DNA from: Pachypanchax playfairii
Lineage: Eukaryota; Chordata; Actinopteri; Cyprinodontiformes; Aplocheilidae
NCBI GenBank assembly: GCA_006937955.1
Contig: SSNP01000025.1
Span: 4,231,686-4,295,685 of the forward strand
Direction: 5' to 3'
Length of the DNA stretch: 64,000 nt
The notes beneath the pieces are model-generated. The model saw nothing but the letters and a program-made list of their open reading frames with translations. It made no database searches and was not told the origin of the DNA. Below, in pieces: positions 1 through 12,200 of this stretch. The position numbers were made by a program, and so were the translations under genes. How positions within the stretch are numbered: the first letter of the stretch is position 1; each line of letters begins with the position of its first letter.

Positions 1-865
1 TGGATTGTAGAGTTTGCTTAAAGGATGAGCACAGGCTTTTTTTAGCCTTCAGTGGCCTGTGATCAATGGGGATCAGTTCTCATTGCTGTTATAAAAATGC
101 TTGAGTCAACAACTATTCTTCTCACTTCTCCATCGTTCTTCTACTTAAGAGATTGCAATTTTCCCTCCATTCCATTTTCTTTCTACACTTTTATTTCAGT
201 CTGTCTTGCTAGGTTTCTTCCCTGACATTTCTCTTGTGTTACCTAGAACCAGCGCCAAGCTTTTTCTCCCCTCCTATGGCTCGGCTGCCCTCACATCCCT
301 TCTATGCCTCATCCATCCATCTCCTTTTAACTTGTCCCTGTCTTTTTCTCTTCTGTGTTTACCTTTGTCCCCCTCTTCTGCTCAGTCCCGTTGAGTGACA
401 GTGCAGTCAAACCATTACAGACTCACACAGAGGAGTGTAAAATGCAAAAGCACCACTAAAAAAAGCAACTGGATTTGTGCAGATAAAGGTTGGGCAGCGA
501 TGTAGAAATATTGTATCTGAGGGTATAAAAGTAAACACTGTCACTTTGAATACCAAAGTTAAAAATTCTGATGTAAAGTTTATACCCGTTTTATACCTTA
601 ATTTAGGGAATGTCAATCACCAGATGGCAACTATAATTATTTGGTATCATGATTCATTTGTGCCATGACCAGTGTGCAAGTATGTACTGACATTAACTTG
701 TTGTATGCTTCATAATCCAAACCAGTCAAAACAACAACATGTTAACATACACTGGAACCTATTTCAACCAATCTATTGCTGGGTTTCACTCACGTGACTC
801 GGAAGCAGCACAAAACTCAAATGGGGGTCAGGAAGTGTTTCACTTGGCCACAACAACACAGCGCG

Positions 866-1443
866 ATGTCGGGAAGCGACTATAGTAAGGCTTTAAATGG
901 ACTAGCACAGATGCAATATCATGAAAAAATAAATCTTCATTTACGTTATGACCCGTATAGTTTAAAAAAAAATCAGACTTTAAATACAGTCTGGAGGATT
1001 TACCCTGTATTGAAGCTATTGACATAAACTATCTCGTCCTGCATACCTCTTTTTACACAGAAAATCAAATGAAAGTCTTCAAAAGCCTGGAATCTTCAAC
1101 TATTTTGTATCAGTTTGGGTCAACGATTTAGGATCCAGAAAAGCTTTAAATGGCTGTTGTCTTGTTTTTGCACGGGTAAGTCGTGAGTTGTGCTACTTTT
1201 AATTCATGATAATAATACTATTGCTAATGCTAATAACGAGTGTGTTTATGTGCTAGGATCTACATGTAAATACTTTGTTATGCCTTTTTAAATCCGAATT
1301 TCTATTAGATTTGTTTGATTTTAAGTAATTTCTCTCTATATATTTATATAATGTAGGTCAACCATTCACAGAGATCCACAGACCCCCCCCTAAAAACGTG
1401 GTCTGTGGCCAGAGAAAAACTTGGTTGCCTGCCATTTTTGTAG
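866..1443 (+). pseudogene. Broken SWIM/YqaJ-type gene fragment with an intron
   Basis: From the ATG at 866 the frame reads MSGSDYSKALNGLAQMQYHE and then KINLHLRYDPYSL. A slip in the A-run near 964-972 moves homology to another frame: LEDLPCIEAIDINYLVLHTS then FYTENQMKVFKSLES. A second slip near 1095 leads to YFVSVWVNDLGSRKALNG and CCLVFAR. A GTAAGT donor follows at 1176, a 181-bp intron ends in TAG at 1356, and the reading resumes in phase 0 with VNHSQRSTDPPLKTWSVARE before a stop. From memory, this order (DYTKA..GL..QYHEKI, INYLL..T..YT..Q..-YKSLEAYN.FV.GWV, then V.HSQR....PL.PW) matches the N-terminal part of uncharacterised SWIM-finger/YqaJ-recombinase-like proteins abundant in fish and invertebrate genomes. 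The zinc-binding and nuclease parts are missing. Non-functional; family assignment is by recalled pattern only. Confidence 0.6.
1176..1356 (+). other. Relic intron inside the gene remnant
   Basis: Donor CACGG|GTAAGT and acceptor AATGTAG|GTCAAC bracket 181 AT-rich bases. Removing them joins ...VFAR to VNHSQR... in frame, phase 0, which fits the continuous homology on both sides. Confidence 0.6.
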
Positions 1444-1852
1444 ATGTGTTTCTAAGTAAATGTTCACTAAAACACTAGAACATTTATTAAACCCTTTTAT
1501 TAAAACTTTTAGAAAGTGATCGCTGCAAACTCTAGCATTGTCTGTTTCTGCGCCTCTTGTTTATAGCCGGAGATATTGCCGTCTTCTTTCGTTAAGTTTT
1601 TTTAAAATTAAGACCTTTGTGGTAGACAACTTTCAAGACACGAAAAAAACGTGTGTCTTTCTCCCGATTAGAGCGGTTCCAACAACCGTAGACTGAACAG
1701 ATTTTGGGCATTTTTAAGCCGAGTCAGCAGAAACAATAGGGTTCTGTGCAGTGGCGGTTACTTCCTGACCCCCACCTGCATTTGGTGACGTCAACGCTAC
1801 TTCATGTGAAACCCAGCAATACAGACGCAAGCCTAAGCTAACCCCTGCAAGG

Positions 1853-1955
1853 CCACACATTGAGATGTGGGAAGAAACCAGAATGCCCAGAGAAACCCCA
1901 TTAATCCACATTGAGAACATGCAAACTCCATGCAGAAAGATCAGGAGAATGGAAA
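1853..1955 (+). repeat. Degenerate copy of a common fish interspersed-repeat segment
   Basis: Contains GTGGGAAGAAACCAGAATGC, AGAGAAACCCC and GAGAACATGCAAACTCCATG, matching the familiar teleost consensus (GTGGGAGGAAAC..GGAGAACATGCAAACTCC). A second, longer copy lies at 20725-20985. Confidence 0.6.
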
Positions 1956-2439
1956 TACTGCTAATCCCCATGCAACAATATAGTCCCAGAAAGAAATCTG
2001 ACCAATAAAAGAACTAATTTCATACCAATGATGGCAAAACATCAATATCTTAAGAAAAAAGTAATTGGCTTACCTTACTAATTAACAACATTTCCGATAC
2101 TTTTTGCTTTATGTTTGTCTTAGGTTTTTGGAGTTTCAGTAATTTTATTGTTAGAAAGAGTAAAAATCCGGGTTAACCATCAGATGACTGCACATCAATC
2201 ATAAATGTGCATCCAGGCAGCCAGTAAATGTGCACAAGACAGTATCAAATTTGTCAATTCAAATCCAAAATGCTGCAAAGTAGTCCAGTAATATTTTAGC
2301 TTGACTATGTTAACTTGGGCCCACAACTTTAAAATGTACAACATGACTCAGCACCACTAAAACACCTAGCAGAAACTAAAAACAGGTGCAACATTTGTGT
2401 CAACTAAATGGGGAAAAAAAAAAGTTGTGTCTGTCCCAA

Positions 2440-2700
2440 CTTAACCCCTCTCATTAATATTCATTGTGGCAGGTTTACTTTCCTGGTGTGTGTCTGCCCT
2501 CCTGCATGGCAGGAGACTTCCACCATCTCACTTTATCACAAATTACCTCATTAAATTTCATTGCATTAAAGCCACTTTTATGAATTTAGCGTGGTCCCTG
2601 GCCCATTGTTCGCCTGCAAATGAGATTAAAGCAACATTTGTCTTTCTCTCTGCTTTCAATTATATTTCTGGAAGGACAGTTCGGGCACAGAGCTTTAATG
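2440..2700. promoter_or_regulatory. Candidate conserved non-coding block
   Basis: Unusually motif-rich, low in simple repeats, with many homeodomain-type cores: ATTAATATTCAT (2453-2464), CTCATTAAATTTCATTGC, and GCAAATGAGATTAAAG. This texture resembles vertebrate developmental enhancers in long introns, but conservation cannot be tested here. Confidence 0.3.
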
Positions 2701-5700
2701 AGAACAAAAAAAAAAAAAAAGTACTGTGCATTTATTGCACTTTGGACATTGTCTAAATTAAGACAAGTTAATAACACATCTGGGAAATAAAGACTTTTAT
2801 TTTACTGTCCCTTAGTTGCAAGTAAGGTTTAATATTTCCTATTTCTTGTGTCACTGATTTTATGCCCTTTCCATTGAACCCTTTTTTTATCTTTACTTCT
2901 GACATTGTGACTGGTGCCAACATCCAGATGCAAAATATAGGTGACAAGCAAGCACAAATACTAAGGTCTTTTATCCTCCTATTCTGAATAAATTTCTATG
3001 TTTTCCTATGTGTGTGGTTTCTGCAATAAGCAATATGTCATATTTTGTGTCTATTATCATGCTCCCCAATTGGGATATAGTCTAATAAAGCGGAGTGAGC
3101 TGATGTTAGGCTTAAGGGCCCCTTTGCACAATGCAGATTACAACAATGGATGGAATAAACACACATTCATACACATATGATGAGCTAATGGTCAATAGGA
3201 TCTTGTTGCTAAGCAACAAATTTAACTTCTAGCAATAAAAGGCTTGTTTTGCATGCTGATGAAGAACCTTTACTCAGAAAGTTAAAAAATAAATAAATAA
3301 AATACTGCAAGCTTGAATTTATTAAAAAGCACATTAAGCTTTGACCACATATGAAACAGTAATATCCCAGGTGAGTGTTTTTATAAGTAATTTCCACTTA
3401 CAGAGTCTTTGATTTAATTTGTTACATTAATATGTTCAAATATCATGATGTGTAATGTGGCCAAATGTGGCTGTGACATACTGTAGCTGCTCTTATTGAA
3501 AAGTCTAAATTAACAGAAACACAAAACTATTCCAAGTGATCACTGCACAAACAAATGTAAGGTATGACACATGTGGTATATTTGGACTTTTTTCACTTAT
3601 ACGTGTCCAAAATGTTCAAGACCAATTAATTCACACACAAAGAAATGTCAAATTTGTGCAGATATTTCATTTTTGTATTATTATTTTCCATCTTTATAGT
3701 TTTTATTTATGCATGTATTTATTGTGATAATTCATTTTTAAATAAAGCATACAATTTTGTGGGAAGTTGGACCTTTCACTTTTTATATTGAAAGTCCAAA
3801 GCTCTTCCAGATTTCAACTTGTTTGTTGTTCTAGAAATTTTGCTTGATTATAGATACAAATGTGATTTTGTGCAAATCGAAACTTAGATGAATGTTTTAT
3901 AATGGCTTCTATACGGAGTAAAAAATGACCTCAAATGTTCAGCCAAGTCAACATCCAAAGCAGCCAATAAAAACTACAAAAACAGAAAAAAGCTGGTGGC
4001 TGGTCACACAAGTTTCCCGGAGAAGGGGTTTTGTGGGGAAGTGGAAAACTAGCACGTCCCAGTGAAAGCCTCTTGGGAAAGGCTTATGTGGCTTATCTGC
4101 ATGTGAAAAAACATGAGGGCTCCACTCACAAATAATACAAGACTCTGACACTCAAAGAAACGGGTATGCGTGCATGTACACACAAGCACACACTAAAACA
4201 GCAAACATGATGATGAGGAGGAGGGGGAGGAAAGGACGACTAGTAAGAACAGAGATGACCCATTAGGACTGAACCAAAACAAACTCAAAAGCTAGACCCA
4301 GACATTGTAAAATGAGTCAAAAGTTTATTTAAAAAAATGAGATGATGTACAGCAACTGAGGGACCAGCTTAGAGTTCTTATTTGGCAAAGGAGATGAAGA
4401 TTAGTGCTGGTAGGATAATGGAATAATATCTGGTTTAAACAAAGATAAATATTTTTATTGATTTAAGTTGGAGGTTGGAGTTCAGGGAACCAAGGAGCCA
4501 AAGAGAAGCAAGAAGGAGGAAGAGGAGTGCAAGGTAATCCATGTGGTTAGTCTAAAGGAAAATAGGCAAGTCGGACTTTTGTTCCAGGTAGAATTGTTTG
4601 TTTCCAGAAGGTGAACTAAACAAAAGGCATCAATGTATTTTCTTTTTACGAACGACATCAAAGGTAAGTCAAGGACTGACTTCAAAGGTAAATTGTTTTA
4701 TTTACAAGGATTTCAGGCTGAATAAATACATTTACACAAGGATGACAACTTTCACCAAAGTGACTTAGTGTTGGATTGTGGAACACACCCTGTAGATATA
4801 CAACTGCACTGACGAATAAACTGATTGCTGATTGCATTGTGCTCAGCAGCAGCCTCTGCAGCAGCAGACAGAGCTCACCAGCAACAGAGTGAGACAGAGA
4901 AGAACTAAAGAAAAGGGAAAGAGGACAAATGAACAAATCCCATAATAAAACAAATTAATTTGTTTTGTTGAGTTTTTTTGTTTTTGAAAATCAGATCTTA
5001 TTTAACTTCTTGGTTTTTATTTTACAGTTCCAATAATGTTTTCCCCCCCATGTCCAACTTCTCATATGTGGTGTGTGTGCATGTTTTAAAAAAATTAGAA
5101 CCAGCCACCTTTGCTAACAAGGACCACAATTAAAAGCAAGAAAGCCTTGTGCGACCGTGGAATCTTAATTTGTCCTCAATTGTTGCTCCAGCCAGAAAAC
5201 CATTGACTGAGACTGTGTGTGTGAATGTGTGTGTATGTGTGTTTATCAGAACAGCAGCAATCCTTTTTAAATATGTGGATTTAAACTCAAACTCATCTGC
5301 ATTCATGGAAGCTCCACCAACACATGCAGCCAAATGTTATTCCTATGGCATTCATCTCAACACCTTTTTTAGTTCCCATTCCAAGAGTTTGGTTTGAGAC
5401 TTTTTCTACTGGCTTATGACTCTTTTTCTCAAGCTTTCTCTGCTTGTTCACAAACTCCCACTTCCCAACCATTTGTTAACTGCACTTTATAATGTTATAT
5501 TTGTACTAAATCATTTGTTTAAAAGCACCTTGGAGTGTATAAAGATACTGAAGTAGTGAGTTGCTTTCTTTGTCCATGGAACAGAGTGTACACAGGTTTT
5601 TAAGAATGCATGTCTAATTGAGTTTCACAGAATGTATGTATTGGTATAAGAAAAAAAAAGTTTAGTTTTATGTGTAAGTCTGCATGTGTTTATGTGTTTG

Positions 5701-6649
5701 ATCACGTGAAAGGACATATGACACACCTCATCTTCCTCTCTGTGGACCTCTGTTTTAATCTGGCAAAGCAGGCTATGTATGTAATGACCTTTAGAAAGGA
5801 TGAGGATAAGTAGATGAGGCTGACTGTGAGGAGTGTTAAGTTACTGCATTCAAGAGCCAAAGCTGGAATGAAGGGGTGCATGACAGAGGGAGGAAGATAA
5901 ATAGAAGATGGTTTTGGAGAAAGTGGAGCATTAAAGGAGATATATGCCGACGGAGGCTTGAGAACATAGGGGATGACATTGAATTTAAAAACTGAAGCAT
6001 CTAAAGCCACACTTCCAAATAGTAATGCAGTTGGCTGCATCTTTTAGTGTTCTTGCAAAAGAACATCAAACAATTTTGTCAATATCTCACAATCTCCTAA
6101 ATCCATATTTACCCCGCTTTTGTATTTTCAGCTACATTTTGGGCTAAGCTAATGGGAGTAAGCAAAATGCACAGACATGACACATTTATAGTGGTAATTC
6201 TCTTTTCACTCTTTGCTATAGGTTATGCAAGATATATTCCATAAACACATCCACACATACAGTCAAAATTGTATATATGAGGCAGAGAGAAGAAAAAATA
6301 TTTTCCTTCCAGTAAATGTATGACGATAGCATGAAACACTAAATTACAAGATTAACACTGCCTTAAGGACAAAATTTATTTGGCTCTGAAAGTAATTTTT
6401 ATCCAAAGCTGTTTGTCTGCACTCAGTTTTGGCTGTATTGTGAGATAATAACGCTTTTAAACTCCCTCTCCTGGCAGCTTTTGTCCCTAATGTTTTTCCC
6501 AATCTAAACTGCTTTTCCCTAATATTTTGGTCTTGTGTAGGTGATCACCGTTTATAGGAATATTACAGTTTTCTAATGCAAGTGAAACACCATCTATGAT
6601 ACACGGTTCCTCAATCTTAGTCCACCAAGGCAGGGGCTTGTAATTCTAA

Positions 6650-6860
6650 GTTGCTGAGCTAAATGCCTACAATGTAGAGGGCAATGATAAGGATAAGTGT
6701 AAGAGGATGAGGTTGGGAGGATGAATGGCACTGTGGGATGAGAAATGGAACAGAGTGGTGGTAAAGAGATTGAGGGAAGGATAGAGGGATGAGGGAATAG
6801 CTCAAAAGATGAAGGTGGCAAAGGAGGCAGAAGGAAAAGGAGGATGAGGAGGTGGATGGT
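6650..6860. repeat. Purine-rich low-complexity tract
   Basis: About 200 bases dominated by GGATGAG/GGAAG-type purine runs on the plus strand. No coding content. Confidence 0.6.
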
Positions 6861-7424
6861 GAGTTGAGCAGCGCAGGGATGATGAGATATGGGGGTGAAA
6901 CACAGCAGGGGTTGGGGAGGGGGTTCTCACAAGCCCCTGATTATACTAATCCAAGAGGACCCCCTGGTAGCAGATTAGGCCATGTACACATGCACATAAG
7001 CACACAAAATGAGGGAGCCACACACCTTCTGTTGCCCCAGCACATGTTGATTTGCCCTGCTCTCTGACACCCCATGGCCTCCTCAAATCCTTCACAGACT
7101 GGGCAAAAGAACAGTAAGCAGAAGGAGGAAGAAGGGATGAAGTCACACTTCCCTCCGGCACAACTTGTTTCCGCTCATATTTAGAATCAAATCAGTAGAA
7201 ATAGATTTTGTTTAGGAAAAAAATATTGACTTTGTAAAACTTTTCCATTGACCAAATAAAGGCACGCCCACACTCATGAATCAAGACATTAACTTGGTTC
7301 CCGAGTGAGGGTATCAAGGGTAGTGAGAATCCATCAGATTGGCCAAATACGTCATTGGCATGAAGTACTTAAAGGCACTGCACTCAGAATATAATAGCCA
7401 ATGATTTATTGCAGTCCAAACAGT

Positions 7425-7515
7425 CCATTGTAATACTTATCCATTTTCTTTCCAGTGCAAGATTGTGGGGGTTTGCACAGACCTGGCAGCAAGAGGTGGG
7501 GTACACCTCAAGTTA
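7425..7515 (+). repeat. Degenerate fish repeat fragment
   Basis: TTATCCATTTTCTTTCCAGT followed by GTGGGGG and GCAAGAGGTGGGGTACACC resembles the decayed start of the same common teleost consensus (ATCCATTTTCT...GGGGGTGCTGGAGCC...GGCGGGGTACACC). Confidence 0.5.
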
Positions 7516-10500
7516 CCCAAAGGGGTACTGATATTGTGATGAAAATGTTTTGTTTTAATGGTTAAGTTCCACATTGAAAATGTGTATATTTTTTTCTATA
7601 ATCAAGACTAAAATATCTTCTTTAATCTTAAAAAAAAAGTTCAGAATTTGCACTGCTTAAAAAAATACTTCCAATAAAATTTTTCCACGGAAGGTTGCTG
7701 AGCCAACATATTTTTAAGACATGCATTTCAAAACAGACATTTCACTTATACATGTCTGACGGCAGCATTGTGGTGCAGATTTAAATGAGAAATCAACATA
7801 ACAGCAAAGTAGAATGCTGTTGTAAAATAGAGTAAGTGTGATAAGTGGAAACATTTTTCTTTAAAGCGAGCTTTAAAAAAGAATGTTGGAGACAGATTGT
7901 GTCACAGTAAGCTACTAGTCAAGGAGGTAAAGATGAGGGCTGAATGGCAGGATGTATTTAATGTCAGCCAGATTGCACAGTGCAGCACTTCTCACTGCAA
8001 ATGACACCAAAAGGATGAAGATGGATTAGAGAACACAGCATGCTGTATGCTCAAGAGTTACCAGCTAACCTTAGCAGTCTTCTAAAAGTCACCAATTCAA
8101 TTCTTTGCTACACAAGCGCCTTTAAACATGTCTACAAATTACTGATTTCTCTTTGGTCGAGCATGTTTACCTGGAAAATGTCAGAGGATAAACAAATAAT
8201 TCAGCTTTTTTTTTTTTCTTAAAAAAATGTACACCCAAGGACTTATCCTTTTTTTTTTTTTACTAATGAGACTAATGACAGAAATGTCATACAGGACTGT
8301 GTTTAGTGTGTCACAACCTCAGTCTCACAGACCAGATGGACAAACAGCTCAACAATTAGTTTATCTTTTGCAAGTTAAGCAAGTATTAAAACTGATTCAG
8401 ATTTCACTGAAATAGTATGAGAAAGGGGAAAAAGAACATATGAGTGAGGAGGTGAGTAAAAACATGACAAAAAAACAAGTGTCAGATGTGGTTTTGGTAG
8501 ATTTTCACTTCAACTCTCCTTTTGGGGATACGCAGTTGTTGCTGAGGGCTTTTTATTTTTGCACTCAACATCTGAAATCACTATAATATCACTATTGCTG
8601 TTGTTTTTTTGTTTGGTTTTAATCAACAGAATCAATGCAATGGTTCACTTAACAAGCAAGTTGTTTATATATTTTTATATGAGTCTGGTGCATTTGAGAT
8701 GGATCTTATAACCAAAAAACTACGATAAACAAAATTTCACATCACCAAAGTCAGGTGACAGGTTTCTCAACCAAATTATCTAATCTGAAGGACCATAGAA
8801 ACTGCAGAGCAAAGGCAAAAATGCTTCCCATGAAATATTAATAAACTGGATACCCTGCAATAATAATAAATACATATTTTTGTATTGAAGTGAAATAATC
8901 TGTATTATACATCAAATGGAAAATAAACTGTACATCGGTTGTTGCACAAAATAAAAATTACTTAAACTAAGAGTGAAAAGTGAAGCAGAAAGATTTGTTT
9001 GCTTTGTTTTGCCTTTAAACTTTCTTTAACAAGATCACAGTAATGGAAGTCTTTATGATTTTAGTCATTTGGCTACAGTGTGTGCAGCAGTCTATTAATC
9101 TTGGCAGGACACACATCCCTCGCCCACATTCCATGACACATCCAAATCAACAGGACACTGATTTTGAATTTAAGAAGGTCATCAATACAGGAGGTAAACA
9201 GTTTATCATCACCCACCACAGCTATTCCATCTGCAACAAAAAAACTGTAAACATTAAATGAGCCAAAGTGCCAAAAAAGGTTGGAGGCCTTGGCTGAAAA
9301 AGCAAAGGTGCTAGGATGGAAAAAAATGGTACCAAGTGACCTGGTGGGATAAAAGTTACAATGGTTGCAGAATGTGGAGATGATTAGTGTTTTTGTAGCA
9401 TTAGAAACATAAATTAAAATAAATCCCCAAGAGGATAAACAATTGATTACTCTGTGTTCTCCAAGTTATCTATGTCCATTTAGATTATGGATTGGTTTGT
9501 TTTTGTAAAAACAGATTCACTAAAATAACTCTCCACATGGTATAACATAACTGTGGTATTCCAAGTCTCCCAAACAGTCTCAAATGTTGCCCTCTCTCAC
9601 AGCTATTCCGCTTGGTGTCTTTCACTGGCTGATTAAATTAATGCTGCATCTGCTAGTGTTGACATGGAAACCCTGAAGTGATATTTTGGTGCTGTCTGTT
9701 TCTTTTGGGTCTCCAAGCCAGGACATTGAGAATAACAAGCAGCGTAGCCTGGCCGGGTTTGTGTGTGCATCTGCAAGTGTCTGTGTGTGTATTAACTCTT
9801 GGACCACATGTCTAGAGGGTAATCATGTTAGCAAAGGGTTGATAAGTTCATGTCCACCAAACAAACATACGTTTACATAAATAACTCTGTGGCCAAACAT
9901 CATTGTTTCCCCTCAGTGTTCATCTGAAGCTAAATATTCCCTATTAAAGAGATTTGATAGGAAATATTCTGCAAAAGAAGATGTACATATTCCCTGCAAG
10001 TGAAAGCTCAATTAAATTAGATTGCTATTCACTACAGTAAGATACAGTGTTATAAAATGTACTGTATTTTTTTCTTTTAAGAGCAAATCTATTCACTAAT
10101 AATGCTATTAAAACATACCCTTTCACAAAGTAATGGTTCAAAATCATTGTGAAGGATCCCATATATGTTTTTTGAGACATGAAAGATTTTAGGGAAAGGT
10201 CATTTTCAACCTGAAGTAGCATGCTTAATGGTTTGTTTTTTATTATTTAGTTTAAAATCAGATTTATTGGCATCCAGACTCTTACAGTACTTATGATGCT
10301 GTCAGTGTACATCCAGCATATCAAATATTAATTTGTCAAGCAGAAATCAGTCAACCAATGCAAAGACTTGGAAAATATGCATCAATACATATGCTTGAGA
10401 ACGGAGCAGGAATACAAAGTAGAAAGAAGAGAGGAAAGTCAATAATTCGACAGCATGTGTCACTGCATATATCTGTTTTGCTAACAAGAGTGTAAAAAAT

Positions 10501-11999
10501 CTAATTTTTACTAACAGTAAAACAAAAAAATGTTAAATACAAAAGTATAGCATAGTCTTGCAGGCTCTTTTTTTGCTTTCTAATAGTTTTCAAAAGGCTT
10601 CTAAGCTTTTAAAACTGAGAATTCAGGTTCGTTTAACTTGCATACTAATCTTGGATCAATATATAAATTGCCTTTACAGATTGCATCAAAAAATGCCTCA
10701 ATGTGCAGCTGTCACTCAACTAGTTAATTGGCGCTTGTTAAGCTTTTGAATTTACAACTACCTGAGAATTTTGCACTTCTTGCAATCCTGTATTAAAAAT
10801 ATAACTATAGTAATTGTATATTAAGCTCAATTTTATTTGCATTCTCAGCACTACAGTTTATCTCCTGTGGTCTCCAATGTAGACACATAAACGCAGTGCT
10901 TTCTGCTTCTAATAAACCTTGTGTAGACTGAGCAATATACATTTTTTAAAACATAGTTGATAGTTTCACTAACAACTCCTTCACTAACGTGGTATAAAGT
11001 ACAATTCAATATGAGCTGAGCCAAACAAGTTGGATAAAGATGGAGCATTAATCTCTTTTTAGAGAACATCACTTTGATTATCTTGATCACACTTTTCCCC
11101 TGTTTCTTCTTGGATCTTTCTTGGTTTCCATCTCACTTTTTTTTAAGAATAGCACTCCTTTATTTTTTGCTTTGTTTTTAACTTAAATCAAAAATGAAGA
11201 ACTATCATAGCCAAATATTAGAGGTTAATGGTCAGCCTTTAACACATTTTTGATGAAATCAAACTTGCATTGATTAAAGCTTTAAATATTTTAACTAAAT
11301 TTTATGAAAAAAAATAGAACTTCTGGTCTTTGTTATTATGACTAAAAATGGAGTTGATGCCACAACTTTGACAATAGCATTATGTTATATAGTAATGCAG
11401 GGACATTGTGTGCAATAAAATGAACAAACGCACTGGGGAAGGAATCACAACAAATATCCCAGCTGTTGTTAGCGTTCTGCAAGCAAATAAACTATGATGC
11501 TCACTCTGTGAGAGAAGAATGAAGTCCAGAGCAGTGTCACAAGTACAAAAAGTAGTTCCTACACACAATACATGTTTATAACAATACCCATGCATGTGGC
11601 GCACACAGATAGTCAAGGCATCTGGTGAGTACTGCTGTGGTTTAGCTGAAAACTCCTAAAATAGTTTTAGCAAAATGATGTAAGATTTGTCACATAGTGA
11701 TTAGATCCAAGTAATTTGCCAAAAGGAACAAGACTTCAGAATCCTTGGATTGCTTGCTGGTTCCTTTCTCTATTCACAACATGAATTGCTCCGTAAAACT
11801 TCAGTGATGAGAGTTGGAATTACCAATGAAAACAACAAACATGCACCACAAACCAAGGTAACGGACAGCAGCTCTGCCTTTTTACATAAAGTGGCTCGAA
11901 AGTCAAAAAAGAACAGCAATAAACACTATAAAAAGGGACATGAAAAGACAGAGGAGGAGTGACAGCTCAATGCATTCCTCAGCATCCATCCACTCGGCA

Positions 12000-12200
12000 G
12001 ACATCGCTTCTTACAATCTTTATAAACATTATGCAAATGTCTGTGCTCCTGTGCAGCACGCTATAATGTAATGTTGGCGGTAACAGAAAGCAGTAATCAT
12101 GTTTAAGGAGTATGGGTGGAGAAATCAAACAAGGGTATTTATTATCTGGCGATCCCTAATCCGATAAGCAGTCATCACTTTACTCTGCAGCAATGCCTTC
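12000..12200. promoter_or_regulatory. Candidate regulatory block with octamer and OTX-like motifs
   Basis: Contains a perfect POU octamer ATGCAAAT (12031-12038), CTAATCC (12156-12162, OTX/PITX-type core) and AGTAATCATG. The sequence is non-repetitive and not coding. Functional status is inference only. Confidence 0.25.

Larger units (their letters stand above)
776..1819 (+). mobile_element. Non-autonomous TIR DNA element flanked by TA, carrying a gene remnant
   Basis: The ends are inverted: both begin TTGCTGGGTTTCAC, and a second shared block, GGGGGTCAGGAAGT, lies about 45 bases inside each end (left near 823-836, right near 1755-1770 on the opposite strand), with diverged sequence between. 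Both ends are flanked by TA (774-775 and 1820-1821), consistent with a TA target-site duplication. Length about 1,044 bp. Between the ends is a broken coding remnant (separate entry), so this looks like an internally deleted or decayed relative of a larger element. The superfamily cannot be fixed from the ends alone. Confidence 0.7.

Noticed and set aside
5702..6040. 112-codon minus-strand frame
   Set aside because: No recognisable motif, no splice-site support, not plexin-like.
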